The position numbers and the translations under genes are program-made. From an uncultured bacterium (GTDB lineage: Bacteria; Verrucomicrobiota; Kiritimatiellia; RFP12; UBA1067): a stretch of DNA of 7,801 bases. Below are positions 6,457-7,801 of the stretch, in pieces. The stretch spans positions 1 to 7,801 of the forward strand of contig CACYEO010000047.1 in NCBI GenBank assembly GCA_902773475.1, written 5' to 3'. Position 1 is the first letter of the stretch; each line of letters begins with the position of its first letter. The notes under the pieces are model-generated. The model ran no database searches. It saw only the letters and a program-made list of their open reading frames with translations, and was not told where the DNA came from.

Positions 6457-6677
6457 AGCGGGATGCGTGCGAAAAATTCCCCGAGCGTCCGGGTGGTTGC
6501 TATTTCCGCGAGCGGCGTCTCGAATCCGTAGCGGTTCTCGAGCTCCATGACGAGGCGCAGATGCATTACGCTGTCCCATTCCGGGATGCTTCCGTACGCG
6601 GTGTCCATCGTGGCGGATTCCGGCGGTATGCCGAGAACCGAAGCGGCGAAATCCAGAAATTCGCGTCCGTCTTTCAC
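6453..6677 (-). CDS. Acyl carrier protein (first of two in the operon)
   Basis: This is a carrier protein of 74 residues. The phosphopantetheine serine is Ser36 in EWDSVMHLRL (33-42), followed by VMELENRYGFETP and the closing helix TTRTLGEFF, as expected for the family. The GTG start at 6677 overlaps the stop of the ketoacyl synthase gene as GTGA and is preceded by GGGGGAGGAG, a strong ribosome binding site. A longer open frame upstream runs inside the synthase gene in another frame and is arginine-rich noise. Its place between the KAS III and FkbH-like genes suggests that it presents either the extender or the primed acyl group to the synthase. Confidence 0.92.
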   Translation of the reverse strand: MKDGREFLDFAASVLGIPPESATMDTAYGSIPEWDSVMHLRLVMELENRYGFETPLAEIATTRTLGEFFARIPL

Positions 6678-7669
6678 AGCTCCTCCCCCGCAAAGTCGAA
6701 GCATTCCGCTTTGAATCCGTCCGGCAGCGCGATTTTCGCCGCCGCGGCCGAAAGCCCTCCGCCGAATCCCGCCGCCAGCAGCCGCTTTCCGGCCGCGTCC
6801 GGTCCGCGTTTTGCGATGGCGACAGGTATGCTGGCCGAGCCGGGATTTCCGCTCTCTTCGCACCCGTTCCATGTTTTTTCCGGCGTGAACCCCAGGCTTT
6901 TCGCAAGCCTTCCCGTCATGTACATGTTCGCCTGGTGCGGAACGAACGCATCCACGTTTTCCGGCCGCGCGTCCGCGGCGTCCATGAAGCCGCGAATGAA
7001 ATCCGCCGCGGCCGACGTGACGAATCTGAACACGCCGAATCCGTCCATTTCGATGCGTCCGCCGCATGAGAGGCGCAGCGCGTCCGCTTCCGCGCCGTCG
7101 CTCATGAACCCGAAAAGCCACGGGTCGCGCGCTTCGTCCGACGGCGAAACTATCGCGGCGGCTGCGGCGTCGGCGAAGACGGGAAGTGCGCCGGCGTCGG
7201 CCGGGTTGATTGCGGCGGACTGGACGTCGCCGTCGCACAAAAGAACCTTTCCCCCAGTTGCCGCGGCGTAGACGGACGCGATGTGCAGTCCGTGCACGAA
7301 TCCCGGGCATGCAAGGCGCAGATCGGTGCAGATGCAGTCCCGCGGCGCGCGGAGCGCGCCGTGGAGGCGGTGGGAGAGTCCCGGCATTTCGAGGCCGGGG
7401 GTGATTGACACGGCGACTATGGCGGACAGATCGCCGGGCGCGGTTCCCGAAATCGCGAGCGCCCGGCGCGCCGAAGCGGCGCACAGCGCGAAAGTGTCCG
7501 TTCCGGGCTTGGCGAGGCGCAACGTGCGGAAGCCGGCGGCCGCAGCCGCAGATTCCGCTTTTTCCCGTCCGCAGACCGCTGCGCAGCGTTCTGCGGCGTC
7601 GGCGCGGATTTCCGGCAGGCATGCCGCCACGGCGTCGATCCGCGCACCGTTTTGTGCGACAAGTTTCAC
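6674..7669 (-). CDS. 3-oxoacyl-ACP synthase III (FabH-like, KAS III)
   Basis: This 331-residue thiolase-fold enzyme forms a C-C bond between an acyl thioester and an ACP-bound partner. The catalytic triad is complete: Cys121 in DLRLACPGF (116-124), His245 in VPHQAN (243-248), and Asn275 in ESGNPGSASIP (272-282). The FabH hallmarks AINPADAGALPVFADAAAAA (about 153-172) and AAGFGGGLSAAAAKIAL near the C-terminus are present. The usual FGDG is FADA here, and the YGNTS site reads SGNPGS, so it is a specialised KAS III rather than housekeeping FabH. The start is GTG at 7669 with no good Shine-Dalgarno sequence. A candidate -10 element ends 7 bases before it, so the mRNA may be leaderless. It is the first complete gene of the five-gene carrier-protein operon. 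In tetronate pathways a KAS III of this kind works on glyceryl-ACP. Confidence 0.93.
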   Translation of the reverse strand: MKLVAQNGARIDAVAACLPEIRADAAERCAAVCGREKAESAAAAAGFRTLRLAKPGTDTFALCAASARRALAISGTAPGDLSAIVAVSITPGLEMPGLSHRLHGALRAPRDCICTDLRLACPGFVHGLHIASVYAAATGGKVLLCDGDVQSAAINPADAGALPVFADAAAAAIVSPSDEARDPWLFGFMSDGAEADALRLSCGGRIEMDGFGVFRFVTSAAADFIRGFMDAADARPENVDAFVPHQANMYMTGRLAKSLGFTPEKTWNGCEESGNPGSASIPVAIAKRGPDAAGKRLLAAGFGGGLSAAAAKIALPDGFKAECFDFAGEEL

Positions 7670-7801
7670 GGGCGTTATTTTACCATCTTTCCCCCTCTCT
7701 TGGGAAGTTGCCGCCGCGTCGCATTTGCGCGCCCTGCCGGTTCAAGGGGCTTGGCCCCGCGCCGCGGTTTCCCCTCCGGCTCGCCGCAAACCGCTCTCTC
7801 G
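7670..7801. other. Right-edge region upstream of the KAS III gene, with inverted repeats and no recognised gene
   Basis: These 132 bases precede the ketoacyl synthase gene. They contain a small hairpin, GGGGC-TTG-GCCCC (7746-7758), and an inverted repeat, GCGGTTT (7764-7770) with AAACCGC (7788-7794), 17 bases apart. On the minus strand one frame is open from the edge (7800) to a TAA at 7675-7677, 41 codons rich in Arg, Lys, Gly and Pro with no recognised motif. It could be the tail of an upstream gene cut by the window, or chance in GC-rich DNA. The palindromes fit a structured or repeated intergenic element equally well. Confidence 0.4.
7677..7685 (-). promoter_or_regulatory. Candidate extended -10 promoter of the KAS III operon
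   Basis: The minus strand reads TGGTAAAAT (7685 to 7677), an extended -10 (TGn plus TAAAAT, five of six consensus bases). A poor -35 candidate, TTCCCA, lies about 18 bases upstream. The element ends 7 bases before the GTG start of the ketoacyl synthase, so transcription would begin at or next to the start codon. The alternative is that this is just the end of an upstream reading frame (Met-Val-Lys-stop). Confidence 0.35.

Noticed and set aside
6457..6906. A 150-residue N-terminal extension of the FkbH-like protein
   Set aside because: The stretch is basic low-complexity translation of the ACP and KAS III genes in another frame. The ATG at 6456 overlaps the ACP stop as ATGA and fits the family's N-terminus.
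6678..7622. Long N-terminal extension of the first ACP
   Set aside because: It is an out-of-frame reading of the KAS III gene. The GTG at 6677 with a GGAGGAG site gives a normal ACP length.

Overview
The window is a GC-rich, densely coded piece of a bacterial genome. It uses the standard bacterial code (TAG, TGA and probably TAA as stops; ATG and GTG as starts), and some genes have clear AGGAGG-type ribosome binding sites. Apart from a truncated gene at the left edge, all genes lie on the minus strand, so the order of transcription runs from right to left. No rRNA, tRNA, CRISPR array, transposase or phage gene is visible. The organism cannot be fixed from this sequence. The GC content, a NifA-type sigma-54 activator, a long-form PurC and a RecR with a diverged C-terminal motif (GLPADSGIAYSD instead of the usual GVPVGGELEY type) would suit a Gram-negative lineage such as the Planctomycetes/Verrucomicrobia/Lentisphaerae group. 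That placement is only an inference.

Left edge (2-466, plus strand): the 3' end of a glycoside hydrolase related to alpha-galactosidases of family GH36. It converges on the minus-strand genes, and a strong hairpin (468-495) separates the two.

Housekeeping block (499-3962, minus strand; transcribed purC, sigma-54 activator, ybaB, recR): purC (purine synthesis) has its own extended -10 promoter candidate. It is followed after 16 bases by a GAF-AAA+-Fis activator of the NifA type, then by ybaB and recR, which overlap as TGATG. The ybaB-recR pair is usually found behind dnaX; here a sigma-54 activator and purC take that place.

Carrier-protein block (4030-7669, minus strand): five genes run FabH-like ketoacyl synthase III, acyl carrier protein, FkbH-like HAD/acyltransferase protein, a second acyl carrier protein, and a short-chain dehydrogenase. 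The first three junctions overlap by 4, 4 and 8 bases. At the last, an ATGA overlap is possible, although a strong ribosome binding site points to a start 26 bases after the carrier protein ends. This is the most interesting part of the window. FkbH-family proteins load a glyceryl unit from 1,3-bisphosphoglycerate onto a carrier protein. Together with a KAS III and a reductase, this set looks like a compact pathway that builds a glycerate-derived acyl group. Comparable sets occur in tetronate biosynthesis (FkbH protein, ACP and KAS III) and in surface-glycan loci, and the window does not show which applies. No adenylation, acyltransferase, methyltransferase or glycosyltransferase gene is present, so the final acceptor must be encoded elsewhere or beyond the right edge.

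Two enzymes carry substitutions at positions that are normally conserved asparagines. The sigma-54 activator has His at the 'glutamate switch' Asn (residue 266), and the dehydrogenase has His at the catalytic-tetrad Asn (residue 107).
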